Assembly: GCF_000204015.1 (NCBI RefSeq)
Contig: NZ_GL883080.1
Span: 686,464-749,194, forward strand
From: Asticcacaulis biprosthecium C19
GTDB lineage: Bacteria; Pseudomonadota; Alphaproteobacteria; Caulobacterales; Caulobacteraceae
DNA: 62,731 bases
Direction of reading: 5' to 3'
The notes beneath the pieces are model-generated. The model made no database searches. It was not told the DNA's origin and worked only from the letters and a program-made list of their open reading frames with translations. Below are positions 43,954 to 53,447 of this stretch, in pieces. The translations under genes were made by a program, and so were the position numbers. The first letter of the stretch is position 1, and each line of letters begins with the position of its first letter.

Positions 43954-45435
43954 ATGTCCACCGTCCAGCCCACAGCCGGAACAGATTTCCCGGCGCCGGT
44001 CGCGGCCGCGCCGCCACGCTACGACGAAACCATCCTCAAATACTTCACCATTGCCGCCATGTTCTGGGCGATCGCCGGATTTGCCGTCGGTGTCCTTCTG
44101 GCGTTGCAGATGGCCTTTCCGGCGTTCAATCTTGAGCCGTACCTGACGTTTGGCCGGGTGCGGCCGCTGCACACCTCAGCGGTTATTTTCGCCTTCGGCG
44201 GCAACATCCTGTTTGCCACCTCTTACCATGTGGTCCAGCGGACCTGTCAGACGCGGCTTTTCAGTACAAAAATGGCCTGGTTCCACTTCTGGGGTTACCA
44301 AGCCTTTATCCTGATGGCTGGGCTGGGCTACCTGTTCGGCGTTACGCAGGGCAAAGAATATGCCGAGCCGGAATGGTATGCCGATCTGTGGCTGACCGTC
44401 GTTTGGGTGGTCTATCTGGTGAATTACCTGATGACCCTGACGCGCCGTAAGGAAAAGCATATCTATGTCGCCAACTGGTTCTTTCTGAGCTTTATCGTCA
44501 CCGTTGCCATCCTGCATCTGTGCAACAATGTCAGCCTGCCGGTGTCGTTCGTTGGGGTAAAGAGCTACTCGCTGTGGGCGGGCGTCCAGTCGGCACTGAT
44601 CCAGTGGTGGTACGGCCACAATGCCGTGGGTTTCTTCCTGACCGCCGGTTTCCTGGGGATGATGTACTATTATGTCCCGAAACAGGCCGATCGTCCCGTC
44701 TATTCCTACCGCCTGTCGATCATCCACTTCTGGTCGCTGATCTTCATCTATATCTGGGCCGGGCCGCACCACCTGCTGTACACATCTCTGCCCGACTGGG
44801 CCCAGACCCTGGGCATGACCTTCTCGATCATGCTGTGGATGCCGTCGTGGGGCGGAATGATCAACGGCGTGATGACCCTGTCGGGCGCCTGGCACAAGCT
44901 GCGCGATGATCCCATCCTGCAGTTCATGATCATCGCCCTGGCCTTCTATGGCATGTCGACCTTCGAAGGTCCGCTGATGTCGATCAAGACGGTCAATGCC
45001 TTGTCGCACTACACCAACTGGACCGTTGGCCACGTGCATGCCGGAGCCTTGGGTTGGGTCGCTTACATCTCGTTCGGTGCCATCTATTACCTGGTGCCGC
45101 ACCTGTGGAAGAAACCGGCCATGTTCTCCAAGGGCCTGATCTCCGTCCACCTGTGGATATCGACCGTCGGCATCGTGCTCTACATCACCTCGATGTGGGT
45201 CGCCGGCATCATGCAGGGCCTGATGTGGCGCGCCTATGATGAGATGGGCTTCCTGACCTATTCCTTCGTCGAAGTCGTCCAGGCCATGCATCCCTATTAC
45301 ATCATCCGCGCCCTTGGCGGCCTGCTGTTCCTCACCGGCGGACTGATCATGGTCTGGAACATCTGGCGCACCATCAACGAACCAAAGCCCCGCGTCGCAC
45401 GCCCTGCCAAACCGACCCTGGCAGCGGCGGAATAG
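43954..45435 (+). CDS. ccoN: cbb3-type cytochrome c oxidase subunit I
   Basis: A 493-residue catalytic subunit of the high-affinity cbb3 oxidase, reducing O2 to water with proton pumping. It has 12 helices. Metal ligands are visible: low-spin heme His in [10 protein letters not shown], CuB His in WYGHNAVGF and GPHHLLYT, and the two heme histidines in [19 protein letters not shown] precedes the ATG. It is the first structural cco gene, followed by ccoO after 9 bp. Confidence 0.97.
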   Translation: MSTVQPTAGTDFPAPVAAAPPRYDETILKYFTIAAMFWAIAGFAVGVLLALQMAFPAFNLEPYLTFGRVRPLHTSAVIFAFGGNILFATSYHVVQRTCQTRLFSTKMAWFHFWGYQAFILMAGLGYLFGVTQGKEYAEPEWYADLWLTVVWVVYLVNYLMTLTRRKEKHIYVANWFFLSFIVTVAILHLCNNVSLPVSFVGVKSYSLWAGVQSALIQWWYGHNAVGFFLTAGFLGMMYYYVPKQADRPVYSYRLSIIHFWSLIFIYIWAGPHHLLYTSLPDWAQTLGMTFSIMLWMPSWGGMINGVMTLSGAWHKLRDDPILQFMIIALAFYGMSTFEGPLMSIKTVNALSHYTNWTVGHVHAGALGWVAYISFGAIYYLVPHLWKKPAMFSKGLISVHLWISTVGIVLYITSMWVAGIMQGLMWRAYDEMGFLTYSFVEVVQAMHPYYIIRALGGLLFLTGGLIMVWNIWRTINEPKPRVARPAKPTLAAAE

Positions 45436-45444
45436 GAGGCCACA

Positions 45445-46203
45445 ATGTTAGAATCGCACAAAAAACTCGAACGAAACTCGATCTGGCTGCTGATCTTCAC
45501 GGTCGTCGCCGTCTCTATCGGCGGCCTGGTCGAGATCGTGCCCCTGTTTCGCATGCAGACCACGATCGAGCCGGTGAAGGGCATGCGTCCTCTCACTCCG
45601 CTGGAACTGGCCGGGCAGGACATCTACATCCGCGAAGGCTGTAACACCTGCCATTCGCAGCAGATCCGCCCGTTGCGCGACGAAGTGCAGCGTTACGGCC
45701 ATTACAGCCTGGCGGCTGAGAGCATGTACGACCACCCCTTCGTTTGGGGTTCGGAGCGCACCGGGCCTGACCTGGCGCGGGTTGGCGGCAAATACTCCAA
45801 CACCTGGCACCTGGAACACCTGAAGGACCCGCGCGCCGTCGTGCCGGAATCGATCATGCCGCGCTACAGCTTCCTGGCCAGCCGGCAGGTTCGCACCTGG
45901 GATGCCGGCGACAAGATGAAAGCGCTGGCGGCTGTCGGCGTACCCTATACCAAGGACCACATTTCTAACGCGGCCTTGGATCTGCAAATCCAGACCATGC
46001 CCGATGAAGACCCGACCGGCTTGCAGGAACGCTATGGCGCCAAGGTCGTGCCGCAGGACTTCGGTAGCGGCGACCCGGGCGCACCCACCGAAGCCGACGC
46101 CCTGATCGCCTACCTGCAGCAACTGGGCACCCATGTCGACTTTACGACCTACGACCCCGACTACGAACTGAAGCAGCAGCCGGAAAAGGAACGCGCGAAA
46201 TGA
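45445..46203 (+). CDS. ccoO: cbb3-type cytochrome c oxidase subunit II (monoheme)
   Basis: A 252-residue membrane-anchored c-type cytochrome. One N-terminal helix (about 12-34) precedes the single heme site CNTCH (about 67-71), and the probable Met ligand lies in SIMPRYSF. It carries electrons from CcoP to CcoN. AGGAGG precedes the ATG, and its stop overlaps the ccoQ start (ATGA). Confidence 0.96.
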   Translation: MLESHKKLERNSIWLLIFTVVAVSIGGLVEIVPLFRMQTTIEPVKGMRPLTPLELAGQDIYIREGCNTCHSQQIRPLRDEVQRYGHYSLAAESMYDHPFVWGSERTGPDLARVGGKYSNTWHLEHLKDPRAVVPESIMPRYSFLASRQVRTWDAGDKMKALAAVGVPYTKDHISNAALDLQIQTMPDEDPTGLQERYGAKVVPQDFGSGDPGAPTEADALIAYLQQLGTHVDFTTYDPDYELKQQPEKERAK

Positions 46204-46349
46204 GTCAATCGGATATCGCCCTCGCTGTCCTGGTGATCTTCACCGCCAGCTTCTGCGGCATCTGCGCCTGGGCGCTGTGGCCGGCAAACCGCGAACGCCT
46301 GAAAAGCTACGGGCTCATTCCCCTGAATGAGGACAAGAACCATGACTAA
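46200..46349 (+). CDS. ccoQ: cbb3-type cytochrome c oxidase subunit IV
   Basis: A 49-residue single-helix protein (helix about 7-28, ending [15 protein letters not shown]), the standard CcoQ form that stabilises the complex. Its ATG overlaps the ccoO stop and its end overlaps ccoP by 8 bp, which explains tight coupling. Confidence 0.92.
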   Translation: MSQSDIALAVLVIFTASFCGICAWALWPANRERLKSYGLIPLNEDKNHD

Positions 46350-47232
46350 GGATCACAAGGGAGAAGGCAATCCGTCCGGTCCCGAGGTTGACGAAGTATC
46401 CGGCATCCAGACGACCGGCCACGAATGGGATGGTCTGCGGGAACTCGACAATCCGGCGCCGCGCTGGTGGTTGATTGTGTGGATGGTGTCGATCGTCTTC
46501 GCCGTTGGCTATTGGGTCATTTATCCGGCCTGGCCGACCTTGGGCGGTCACACCAAGGGGCTGTTTGGCTGGACGCAGTTCGAAAAGCTGAAAGTTGAGC
46601 AGGGCGAAATTTTTGCCCGTCAGCGCGAACATCGCCGCAAGTTCCATGCGGCCTCATTCGAGCAGGTCAATCAGGACCCGGCTCTGTTCGAATTCGCCCG
46701 AGCCGGCGGCGCGGTGGTTTTCAAGGAAAATTGCGTCGCCTGCCATGGCGCCGGCGGAGAAGGCCGCAAGGGCTATCCCAACCTGAACGACGATGACTGG
46801 CTGTTCGGCGGCGCGGTCGGGGATATCTATCGCACCATCCAGGTCGGGTCGCGCTCGACCCATGTCGATACCCATGCGGCGATGATGCCAGCCTTTGGCG
46901 CCATGCTGAAACCTCAGGAGATTGACGATCTGGCGACCTATGTTGGCAGCATGAATGCGAGCCAGCCGCCGTCAGTGGCCTGGACCAACGGCAGGGTGTT
47001 GTTTGAAACCAATTGCGTCTCATGTCATGGCGCAATGGGTGAAGGTAACCGTGCGCTGGGCGCCCCGCAATTGAACGACGCCATCTGGCTGTACGGCGGT
47101 GATCACGACACCCTGGTGCAATCCATCACCAAGTCGCGGGCGGGGGTCATGCCGGCGTGGGAGCAACGCCTGAGCGTTGACGACCAGCGGATGGTGGCCG
47201 TCTACGTCCATTCCCTGGGCGGCGGCGAATAG
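46342..47232 (+). CDS. ccoP: cbb3-type cytochrome c oxidase subunit III (diheme)
   Basis: A 296-residue diheme cytochrome c. The N-terminal helix (about 38-60) is followed by two cytochrome domains with CVACH (about 133-137) and CVSCH (about 226-230). It receives electrons from the bc1 complex or soluble cytochromes. The ATG at 46342 lies inside the end of ccoQ. Confidence 0.96.
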   Translation: MTKDHKGEGNPSGPEVDEVSGIQTTGHEWDGLRELDNPAPRWWLIVWMVSIVFAVGYWVIYPAWPTLGGHTKGLFGWTQFEKLKVEQGEIFARQREHRRKFHAASFEQVNQDPALFEFARAGGAVVFKENCVACHGAGGEGRKGYPNLNDDDWLFGGAVGDIYRTIQVGSRSTHVDTHAAMMPAFGAMLKPQEIDDLATYVGSMNASQPPSVAWTNGRVLFETNCVSCHGAMGEGNRALGAPQLNDAIWLYGGDHDTLVQSITKSRAGVMPAWEQRLSVDDQRMVAVYVHSLGGGE

Positions 47233-47238
47233 CGCGGT

Positions 47239-47252
47239 TTGATCCGGATCAA
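47239..47252. promoter_or_regulatory. FNR/FixK box 6
   Basis: TTGATCCGGATCAA, a perfect palindrome, starts 7 bp after the ccoP stop and ends 60 bp before ccoG. It gives the assembly genes their own low-oxygen promoter. Confidence 0.85.
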
Positions 47253-47312
47253 GGCAGCAAGGTCAGGGGCGGCGTACGTCTCCTGACCTGACGTCTCGAG
47301 TAACTGTATCCC

Positions 47313-48725
47313 ATGGCCCAATTGTTTGAAAAGGCGGAGAAGATCTATCCCCGTCGTGTCTCCGGCACTTTCCGCAACCTCAAATGGGCCGCGATGATCG
47401 TGTTGTTGGGCATCTACTACGGTGCCCCCTGGCTACGTTACGATCGTGGACCGCATGTCCCCAACCAGGCCATTTTCGTCGACCTGGCCGGTCAGCGGGG
47501 TTATTTCTTTGGCATCGAGATCTGGCCTCAGGAGGTCTATCTCCTGGTCGGACTCCTGATCCTGGCGGCGATCGGCCTGTTCTTCGCGACCTCGCTGCTT
47601 GGCCGCGCCTGGTGCGGCTACGCCTGTCCGCAAACCGTCTGGACAGACCTGTTCGTCTGGGTCGAGCGCTTCGTCCAGGGCGATCGCAACGCCCGCAAAC
47701 GGCTGGACGACGGTCCATGGACGCTGGAGAAGATCGGGAAAAAGACCCTGACTCACGCCATCTGGCTGGTCATTGGTGCCCTGACCGGCGGCGCCTGGGT
47801 TTTCTATTTCAATGACGCCCCGACCTTGGCGGAAGGCCTTGTTCACCTCGACCTGCCGGCGTCCGTTTGGTCGTGGATCGTCGCGCTGACCCTGTCGACC
47901 TATTTCATGGCCGGTTTTGCGCGCGAAAACATCTGCAAATATGTTTGCCCCTATGCGCGGTTCCAGTCGGCCATGTTCGACCGCGACACCCTTATCATCT
48001 CCTACGCCCACGAGCGCGGTGAGCCCCGCGGCAAGCACAAGCGCGGCGACAGCTGGGAGGGGCGGGGACACTGCATCGATTGCGATTCCTGCGTCGTCGT
48101 CTGTCCCATGGGCATCGATATCCGCAATGGACTGCAGTTTGACTGCATCTCGTGCGGCCTGTGTATCGACGCCTGCAACACCGTTATGGAAAAGGTCATG
48201 CTGCCGCGCGGCCTGATCCACTACGATACGGAAAACAATCAGGAACAGCGCTTCGGCGCCCTGCGTGCCGGCCAACTGCCGCCCAAGGGGCGCATGCGCT
48301 GGATTCGGCCGCGCACGGTATTTTACGCTGCGATCATGTCGTTGGTCGGCGCCCTGATGCTGGGGGCCATCCTGTTGCGCAGCGAGACCGACGTGAATGT
48401 CATTCATAATCGCTCACCGCAGTACGTCCGACTGTCCAGTGGCGATATTCGCAACAACTACCAGCTCAAGGTGCTCAACAAGACGCATTTTGACCGCAGC
48501 TATGACATTGCCGTCGATGGCCTTCGTCCGAAAAATATTGAAATGCTGGCCGCCGGCGACGTCAAGGTGTCGGCCATGGCGGTTCCGGCCAACACGGTCG
48601 GTGAATTTCGTGTGCAAGTGATAACCGCTCCGGTGGGCGCCGGTCGCACACCGGTGACCTTCCGCCTCATCGACCGCAGCACTGGAAAGGTGGCCAAACA
48701 TGCCAGCTATTTCGTCCAACCCTGA
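47313..48725 (+). CDS. ccoG: cbb3 oxidase accessory polyferredoxin
   Basis: A 470-residue membrane protein (FixG). It has about five helices, a CGYACPQTVW motif, two 4Fe-4S clusters (CIDCDSCVVVCPMG and CISCGLCIDACN) and a C-terminal immunoglobulin-like periplasmic domain. CcoG reduces Cu(II) to Cu(I) during cbb3 assembly. It is the first gene of the G-H-S-I assembly operon behind FNR box 6. Confidence 0.95.
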   Translation: MAQLFEKAEKIYPRRVSGTFRNLKWAAMIVLLGIYYGAPWLRYDRGPHVPNQAIFVDLAGQRGYFFGIEIWPQEVYLLVGLLILAAIGLFFATSLLGRAWCGYACPQTVWTDLFVWVERFVQGDRNARKRLDDGPWTLEKIGKKTLTHAIWLVIGALTGGAWVFYFNDAPTLAEGLVHLDLPASVWSWIVALTLSTYFMAGFARENICKYVCPYARFQSAMFDRDTLIISYAHERGEPRGKHKRGDSWEGRGHCIDCDSCVVVCPMGIDIRNGLQFDCISCGLCIDACNTVMEKVMLPRGLIHYDTENNQEQRFGALRAGQLPPKGRMRWIRPRTVFYAAIMSLVGALMLGAILLRSETDVNVIHNRSPQYVRLSSGDIRNNYQLKVLNKTHFDRSYDIAVDGLRPKNIEMLAAGDVKVSAMAVPANTVGEFRVQVITAPVGAGRTPVTFRLIDRSTGKVAKHASYFVQP

Positions 48726-49203
48726 CCAGACACAGGCGCAGATCGACCGCCGCCGGGGCCGCTTCGTGCCGTGGATTATCGTCGCCTTCTATGTTGCCTT
48801 CATGTCCGGCTTCATGGCCTTCGTTGTCATCGCCTTCCACAATCCGCCCAATGAATATACCGCCGAGGCCTACGCCAAGGGGTTGGCCTACAATGAAACC
48901 CTCGCCAAGGCCGATGCCCAGGCGAAACTGGGGTGGCGTACCCAAGCCGTCTACAGCAAGGGGCACTTGGATGTTGCCTTGTCAGACAGTGAAGGCCGTC
49001 CGTTGGACGGCGCCCGCGTCCGCGCCTGGTTCGTCCATCCGAGCGTGAAGGCCCATGACCGCGCTTTCGACCTCCGCCCCGATGGCGCGGGTCGCTATAG
49101 TGTGGCGGCGGACCTGCCGGTAGAGGCCGTTTGGAAGGTGCATGTCACAGCCGAACAGGGCGGGCGCCAGTTCCAATCCATGATCATCGTCGAAGGACGC
49201 TAG
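48700..49203 (+). CDS. ccoH: cbb3 oxidase assembly protein
   Basis: A 167-residue FixH protein with one N-terminal helix (about 20-42) and a periplasmic domain (YAKGLAYNETLAKADAQ is the family hallmark). It starts inside the last 26 bp of ccoG. It helps late assembly of the oxidase with CcoI. Confidence 0.9.
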   Translation: MPAISSNPDQTQAQIDRRRGRFVPWIIVAFYVAFMSGFMAFVVIAFHNPPNEYTAEAYAKGLAYNETLAKADAQAKLGWRTQAVYSKGHLDVALSDSEGRPLDGARVRAWFVHPSVKAHDRAFDLRPDGAGRYSVAADLPVEAVWKVHVTAEQGGRQFQSMIIVEGR

Positions 49204-49204
49204 T

Positions 49205-49354
49205 GTGGCCGTTTTCCTCATCCTGATTCCCATGGCCTTCTTGCTCGGCATTGCCGGGCTGGCGGCCCTGCTGTGGGCGCTGAACAGCGGTCAGTATGAG
49301 GACCTGGAAGGGCAGGCCGCGCGAATCCTCAAGCCCGACGAGGACGAAGCATGA
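49205..49354 (+). CDS. ccoS: cbb3 oxidase maturation protein CcoS
   Basis: A 49-residue single-helix protein (LIPMAFLLGIAGLAALLWAL, then SGQYEDLEGQAARIL), the full CcoS signature, needed for heme b and copper insertion into CcoN. The start is GTG, 1 bp after the ccoH stop, and the stop overlaps ccoI (ATGA). It lies before ccoI, whereas the textbook order is G-H-I-S. Confidence 0.9.
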   Translation: MAVFLILIPMAFLLGIAGLAALLWALNSGQYEDLEGQAARILKPDEDEA

Positions 49355-51528
49355 ACCTCGCCACAGACTTCAGCTGTTTTACCCATGAGGAAGACGGCCG
49401 GCGGTCCCTGTATATGCAGATCGAAGGCATGCGTTGCGCCACCTGTGCCTGGAAAATCGAGCAGGCGCTGACGGCGCATGCGGGCGTTGAGGCGCGCGTC
49501 AACTTCTCGACCCAACGCCTGCGCGTCACCTGGCCCGATACCGCTCCAGGGCACGCCGCCAACGATTTCGCCGGCGAAATCGAAGCCCTTGGCTTCCATG
49601 TGGCGCCGTTCGATCCGGACAGCCGTGCAGCGGCAGCGAAGGCCGAGGAAAGGGAACTCCTGACCTGCCTGGCGGTCGCGGCCTTCGCCACCGCCGCTAT
49701 CATGTTGTTTGCGGACGCCCTGTGGTTCGCCCGCGATCTTGAAGGGCCGTCGCGCGACCTGATGCACTGGCTGATGGGTCTGATCGCTATGCCGGCGACT
49801 CTGTATTGCGGCCGGCCCTTTTTCCGATCGGCCCTGGGCGCCTTGCGTCACGGCCGTACCAATATGGACGTGCCGATCTCTCTGGCCGTGATCCTGGCCA
49901 ATGCCCTGTCGCTGTTCGAGACCGTTCGCCATGGCCAGTACGTTTATTTCGATGCCTCGGTCATGCTGCTGTTTTTCCTGCTGATCGGCCGCTATCTCGA
50001 CCTCAAGGCGCGCGGAAAGGCACGTGAAGCCGCCCAGGGCTTGCTCGCGATGCTGGAGGGCACGGCGCGGGTGATCAGAAACGGCCGCTCCGAAGCCCTG
50101 CGCATCCGCGACATCCGGCCCGGTGACACGCTGATTGTTGCAGCAGGAGAGAAGATCGCCGCCGATGGCGTTGTCGTTTCGGGGACTTCGGACATCGATA
50201 CGCGGCTGGTTACGGGAGAGACCCTTCCGCGCCCGGCAACGGTCGGGGACCGGCTTTATGCCGGCATGATCAATCAGTCGGCGCCCTTGCAGGTCGAGGT
50301 GGCCGCGGCGGCCGACAACAGCCTTCTGTCCGAGATCGTTGCCTTGATGGAGAAGGCGGAACAGTCGCAAAGCGCCTATGTCCGGTTCGCTGATCGTGTC
50401 GCGGCCCTTTATGCGCCGGTCGTACACGTCCTGGCCCTGGCCACCTTCGTGGGCTGGGTTGTCTGGGGATATGTCGCCGGGCCCGCCGTGGCATGGGAAG
50501 AGGCCTTGCTGAAGGCGATGGCCGTTCTGATCATTACCTGTCCGTGCGCGCTGGGGCTCGCGGTTCCCGTTGTGCATGTGCTGGCCTCGTCGCACCTATT
50601 CGCCCGTGGGGTCCTTGTAAAATCGGGCAAGGGCCTGGAGGTCCTGGCAGGCGTTGACACAGTCGTCTTCGACAAGACCGGCACCCTTACGCGCGGTGCA
50701 CCGCAATGGCTGAACCCCCATGTCCTGCCGGAAAAGGATCGCCGCCTGGCCGTAGCGATGGCGGCACACAGCCAACATCCCCTGTCGCAGGCGGTCGCCA
50801 GTGCCGACTATGTCGGAAGCCTCCCGGACATGACTGTGACGGACCATCCGGGCCAGGGTCTTGACGCTGTGTGTAATGGGGAAAGTCTGCGCCTGGGCAG
50901 CGGCGCGTGGCTCGGCGTCCCCGATAGTGGCAGCAGCCAGTTGGAACTGTGGTTTCGCCGGGGGCAGCAGCCGGCCATACGCCTGGCCTTCGCCGATGTC
51001 GAACGCAGCGATGCGGCCGACACCATCTCGCTTTTGAAACGCAGGGGCTTTCGCGTTCTCATGCTATCGGGTGACCGTCCTGCCGTGGCCGACGCCCTGG
51101 GCGTCCGCCTCGGTATCGACGAAGTTCGGGCCGGGCTGTCGCCGGTCGACAAGGTCGCGGCTATTGACACGCTGCAAGGCGAGGGCCGCAAGGTGTTAAT
51201 GGTAGGCGACGGCCTGAACGACGCCGCTGCCCTGTCAGCAGCACAGGTGTCGATGTCACCGTCGAGCGGCATGGACATCACCCAAAATGCGGCCGATTTC
51301 GTCTATCGCGGCGAGGGCCTGATGTCGGTGGTAACCGCCATCGACATCGCCCGTCTGACCCGCGTTCTCGTCGCCCAGAACTTCGCTCTCTCGCTGGTCT
51401 ACAACCTGGTCGCCGTGCCCGCGGCGATTTTTGGGTTTGTCACGCCGCTGATTGCAGCCATCGCCATGTCGAGCTCGTCCTTGGTCGTCGTCGCCAATTC
51501 TCTTCGCCTGAAGCTTTTTAAGGATTGA
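49351..51528 (+). CDS. ccoI: copper-transporting P1B-type ATPase of cbb3 assembly
   Basis: A 725-residue P1B ATPase (FixI). It has an N-terminal metal domain with MRCATCAW (about 29-36), CPC in TCPCALGLAVP, phosphorylated Asp in DKTGTLT, and GDGLNDAAAL. It exports Cu(I) for the CuB centre of CcoN. The ATG overlaps the ccoS stop. FNR box 7 lies at its 3' end. Confidence 0.94.
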   Translation: MNLATDFSCFTHEEDGRRSLYMQIEGMRCATCAWKIEQALTAHAGVEARVNFSTQRLRVTWPDTAPGHAANDFAGEIEALGFHVAPFDPDSRAAAAKAEERELLTCLAVAAFATAAIMLFADALWFARDLEGPSRDLMHWLMGLIAMPATLYCGRPFFRSALGALRHGRTNMDVPISLAVILANALSLFETVRHGQYVYFDASVMLLFFLLIGRYLDLKARGKAREAAQGLLAMLEGTARVIRNGRSEALRIRDIRPGDTLIVAAGEKIAADGVVVSGTSDIDTRLVTGETLPRPATVGDRLYAGMINQSAPLQVEVAAAADNSLLSEIVALMEKAEQSQSAYVRFADRVAALYAPVVHVLALATFVGWVVWGYVAGPAVAWEEALLKAMAVLIITCPCALGLAVPVVHVLASSHLFARGVLVKSGKGLEVLAGVDTVVFDKTGTLTRGAPQWLNPHVLPEKDRRLAVAMAAHSQHPLSQAVASADYVGSLPDMTVTDHPGQGLDAVCNGESLRLGSGAWLGVPDSGSSQLELWFRRGQQPAIRLAFADVERSDAADTISLLKRRGFRVLMLSGDRPAVADALGVRLGIDEVRAGLSPVDKVAAIDTLQGEGRKVLMVGDGLNDAAALSAAQVSMSPSSGMDITQNAADFVYRGEGLMSVVTAIDIARLTRVLVAQNFALSLVYNLVAVPAAIFGFVTPLIAAIAMSSSSLVVVANSLRLKLFKD

Positions 51529-51538
51529 TCCGGGTCAA
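51525..51538. promoter_or_regulatory. FNR/FixK box 7
   Basis: TTGATCCGGGTCAA overlaps the ccoI stop and ends 47 bp before the second universal stress protein gene. One arm is of the ATCAA class with a G in place of A. Confidence 0.7.
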
Positions 51539-51585
51539 GGCGTCGCCGGCAGATACCGTCATGCTCGGCCATAGGAGTTTCCCCT

Positions 51586-52473
51586 ATGTCCGCCGTGTCG
51601 CCAAAACTGCGTCTTCATCTGTTCGGAGGCCACGCCCACGAACTCAATGCCCTGAGCCTTGCCCTGGCCATGGCGCGTCACGATGGTGCACACCTGCGTA
51701 TCCTGCACATCGCCGAAACCCCTTTCCTGCCAGAGATTTCCGGCCTGGGGGCATATGGCGCCGGCGCTGAGGCGAATCTGCACGAGCCGGACCACGTCCA
51801 GTTGGCGCAGGACGCTGCTGCCTATGTCCGTGCCTACTGCTTGCACGAAAAGGTCCCCTTGTTGCGACCTGGCGACTCGCCCGTAGCCGGTCAGGCCAGC
51901 GCCGAATTCCGCAATGTGAGTGGGACGCCTGCCACGGTTGTGATGCAGCAAGCCCTGTCCTGCGACCTCGTGGTCAGCGACTGGAACCATCAGCCGGACG
52001 AAGATCTGTCGACAACACGTTCCGTGCTGTTTGGGGCGCGTCGCCCCATCATGCTCCTGCCGCGCCAGCCGCACCATCCCTTGTCCGTCTCGGGCGTAAC
52101 CCGCGTTTTCGCCTTCGCCTGGGATGGTAGCCGTACCGCGGCGCAGGCCCTGCGTGCAGCCGTACCGTCGATGCAAAACGCCAGCGAGGTCTACATCCTT
52201 CATGCCATGACGGGCAGGGCGGCCTTGGATACGGTGGCGGCCGCAGATGTTTTGGCCTATCTGCGCAGCCACGGCATTTCGGCGACCTTTGTCCAGTGCG
52301 ATCGGGGGGGCCGATCCGTGGGCCAGACCATCGTCGCGGAAGCCGAGGCGCGAAGCGTTGGCCTCCTGGCGCTGGGCGCCTACAGTCGAGGCCATCTCGC
52401 CGAACGGGTCTTCGGCGGTGTCACCCGGCATGTCCTGCGCCACGCCCGCCTGCCGTTGCTATTGGCGCACTGA
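51586..52473 (+). CDS. universal stress protein (tandem UspA type) 2
   Basis: A 295-residue paralogue of the protein at 36937. It has the same two-half layout, a similar N terminus (LHLFGGHAHELNALSLALA) and an ATP-loop pattern only in the C half (LGAYSRGHLAERVFGGVTRHVL). Its gene carries its own FNR-type box. Cytoplasmic; it probably acts in low-oxygen survival. Confidence 0.87.
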   Translation: MSAVSPKLRLHLFGGHAHELNALSLALAMARHDGAHLRILHIAETPFLPEISGLGAYGAGAEANLHEPDHVQLAQDAAAYVRAYCLHEKVPLLRPGDSPVAGQASAEFRNVSGTPATVVMQQALSCDLVVSDWNHQPDEDLSTTRSVLFGARRPIMLLPRQPHHPLSVSGVTRVFAFAWDGSRTAAQALRAAVPSMQNASEVYILHAMTGRAALDTVAAADVLAYLRSHGISATFVQCDRGGRSVGQTIVAEAEARSVGLLALGAYSRGHLAERVFGGVTRHVLRHARLPLLLAH

Positions 52474-52492
52474 TCCTCAGTCCTAAGGATCA
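52471..52492 (+). terminator. hairpin at the stop of the second stress protein gene
   Basis: TGATCCT/AGGATCA (52471-52477 with 52486-52492) with an 8-nt loop begins at the stop codon. It has no T-tract. Confidence 0.4.
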
Positions 52493-52562
52493 TGCCTTTC
52501 GGATAGGGCGCATTGTAACACATGCCTGGATCAGCGACGCAAGTCTGAGGTCGGGTTGAACG

Positions 52563-52599
52563 AAAAAAACCGGCCGCTCCCGGGGGAAGGAACGGCCGG
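52563..52599 (-). terminator. intrinsic terminator of the fixK-type gene
   Basis: The stem CCGGCCG/CGGCCGG (52570-52576 with 52593-52599) is followed on the minus strand by seven T (52563-52569). It lies about 90 bp beyond the stop at 52689. Confidence 0.85.
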
Positions 52600-52688
52600 C
52601 GGATCCCCGTCAAACCACTTGGGGTGTGACGGGTCGGCCCGTCCGGCGCTCGAAGGTCAGGTATACGCCGGGTGGGTTTGCGTAAGCG

Positions 52689-53348
52689 TCAGGCGGTCAG
52701 ATCTTCCAACGCGTCCCAGCGCAGGACCTGCAATTCGCGGGACGAGGTCAGGCGCAGAATTCGGGCTTCTTTCAGGCGTGTAAGGACGCGCGATACGGTT
52801 TCGATGGTCAGGCCCAGATAGTCGGCAATATCCGTGCGCGACATCGGCAGGTTGATCTGCGCCCGTCCGGTTTGCTCGCCATGGGTACCCTGGCGGTCGG
52901 CCATTTCTAACAGGAAGGCGGCGACACGGCCGGCGGCATCGTTCCGGCCGACGGTCAGCAGGTGATCGTGAGCATGGCCCAGGGACTGCATGGCCAGACG
53001 GTAGAGTTCACGCGACAGGTCGGCGTCTGAACTGGGCCGTATGGTGCGCAGACCGGTGGTGGTCACGGCATCCGCAAAGACGTGACGCGCAATGCCGGCT
53101 TCGAAGCCGAAGACGTCGCCGACCATATGGAAGGCGCAGATTTGACGGCGACCGTCGGCCAAAAGTCGGTAGACGCGAACCACCCCGAAGGCGACCTGAT
53201 AGAGCGTGCCGGCCCGGTCGCCCTGGGCATAGATTTCACTTCCCGCCGAAAAGGTCGCCACCGGACCGTTCAGCGCCGGCAGATGGGCGACGTCGCCATC
53301 GCGGGGGGAAAGCGGGCGGGCCTGGGTGAGGGGGCTGGCGTCGAACAT
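52689..53348 (-). CDS. fixK: Crp/Fnr-family regulator of the FixK type
   Basis: A 219-residue regulator with a cyclic-nucleotide-like beta-roll (about 25-115), dimer helix and winged helix (MSRTDIADYLGLTIETVSRVL, Glu-x2-Ser-Arg as in FNR, which reads TTGAT). It has one cysteine only (RRQICAF) and no N-terminal Cys cluster, so it cannot hold the FNR iron-sulfur cluster and fits FixK. FixJ-type sites lie upstream. It is the obvious reader of the eight boxes in this window. Confidence 0.88.
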   Translation of the reverse strand: MFDASPLTQARPLSPRDGDVAHLPALNGPVATFSAGSEIYAQGDRAGTLYQVAFGVVRVYRLLADGRRQICAFHMVGDVFGFEAGIARHVFADAVTTTGLRTIRPSSDADLSRELYRLAMQSLGHAHDHLLTVGRNDAAGRVAAFLLEMADRQGTHGEQTGRAQINLPMSRTDIADYLGLTIETVSRVLTRLKEARILRLTSSRELQVLRWDALEDLTA

Positions 53349-53416
53349 GTTGTCGTCTCCGAAACTACCCCGAGAAGGTGATCGGAAATTTGGCCGCGCG
53401 CTATTCGGTTATGTCC

Positions 53417-53447
53417 CTACGTACTCGCCCTACGGGATTCTACGTAG
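53417..53447 (-). promoter_or_regulatory. FixJ-type binding motifs upstream of fixK
   Basis: On the minus strand GTACGTAG (53417-53424) matches the rhizobial FixJ consensus GTAMGTAG exactly. CTACGTAG (53440-53447) matches 7 of 8. They lie about 70 and 92 bp upstream of the fixK start, the right place for activation. Confidence 0.6.
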
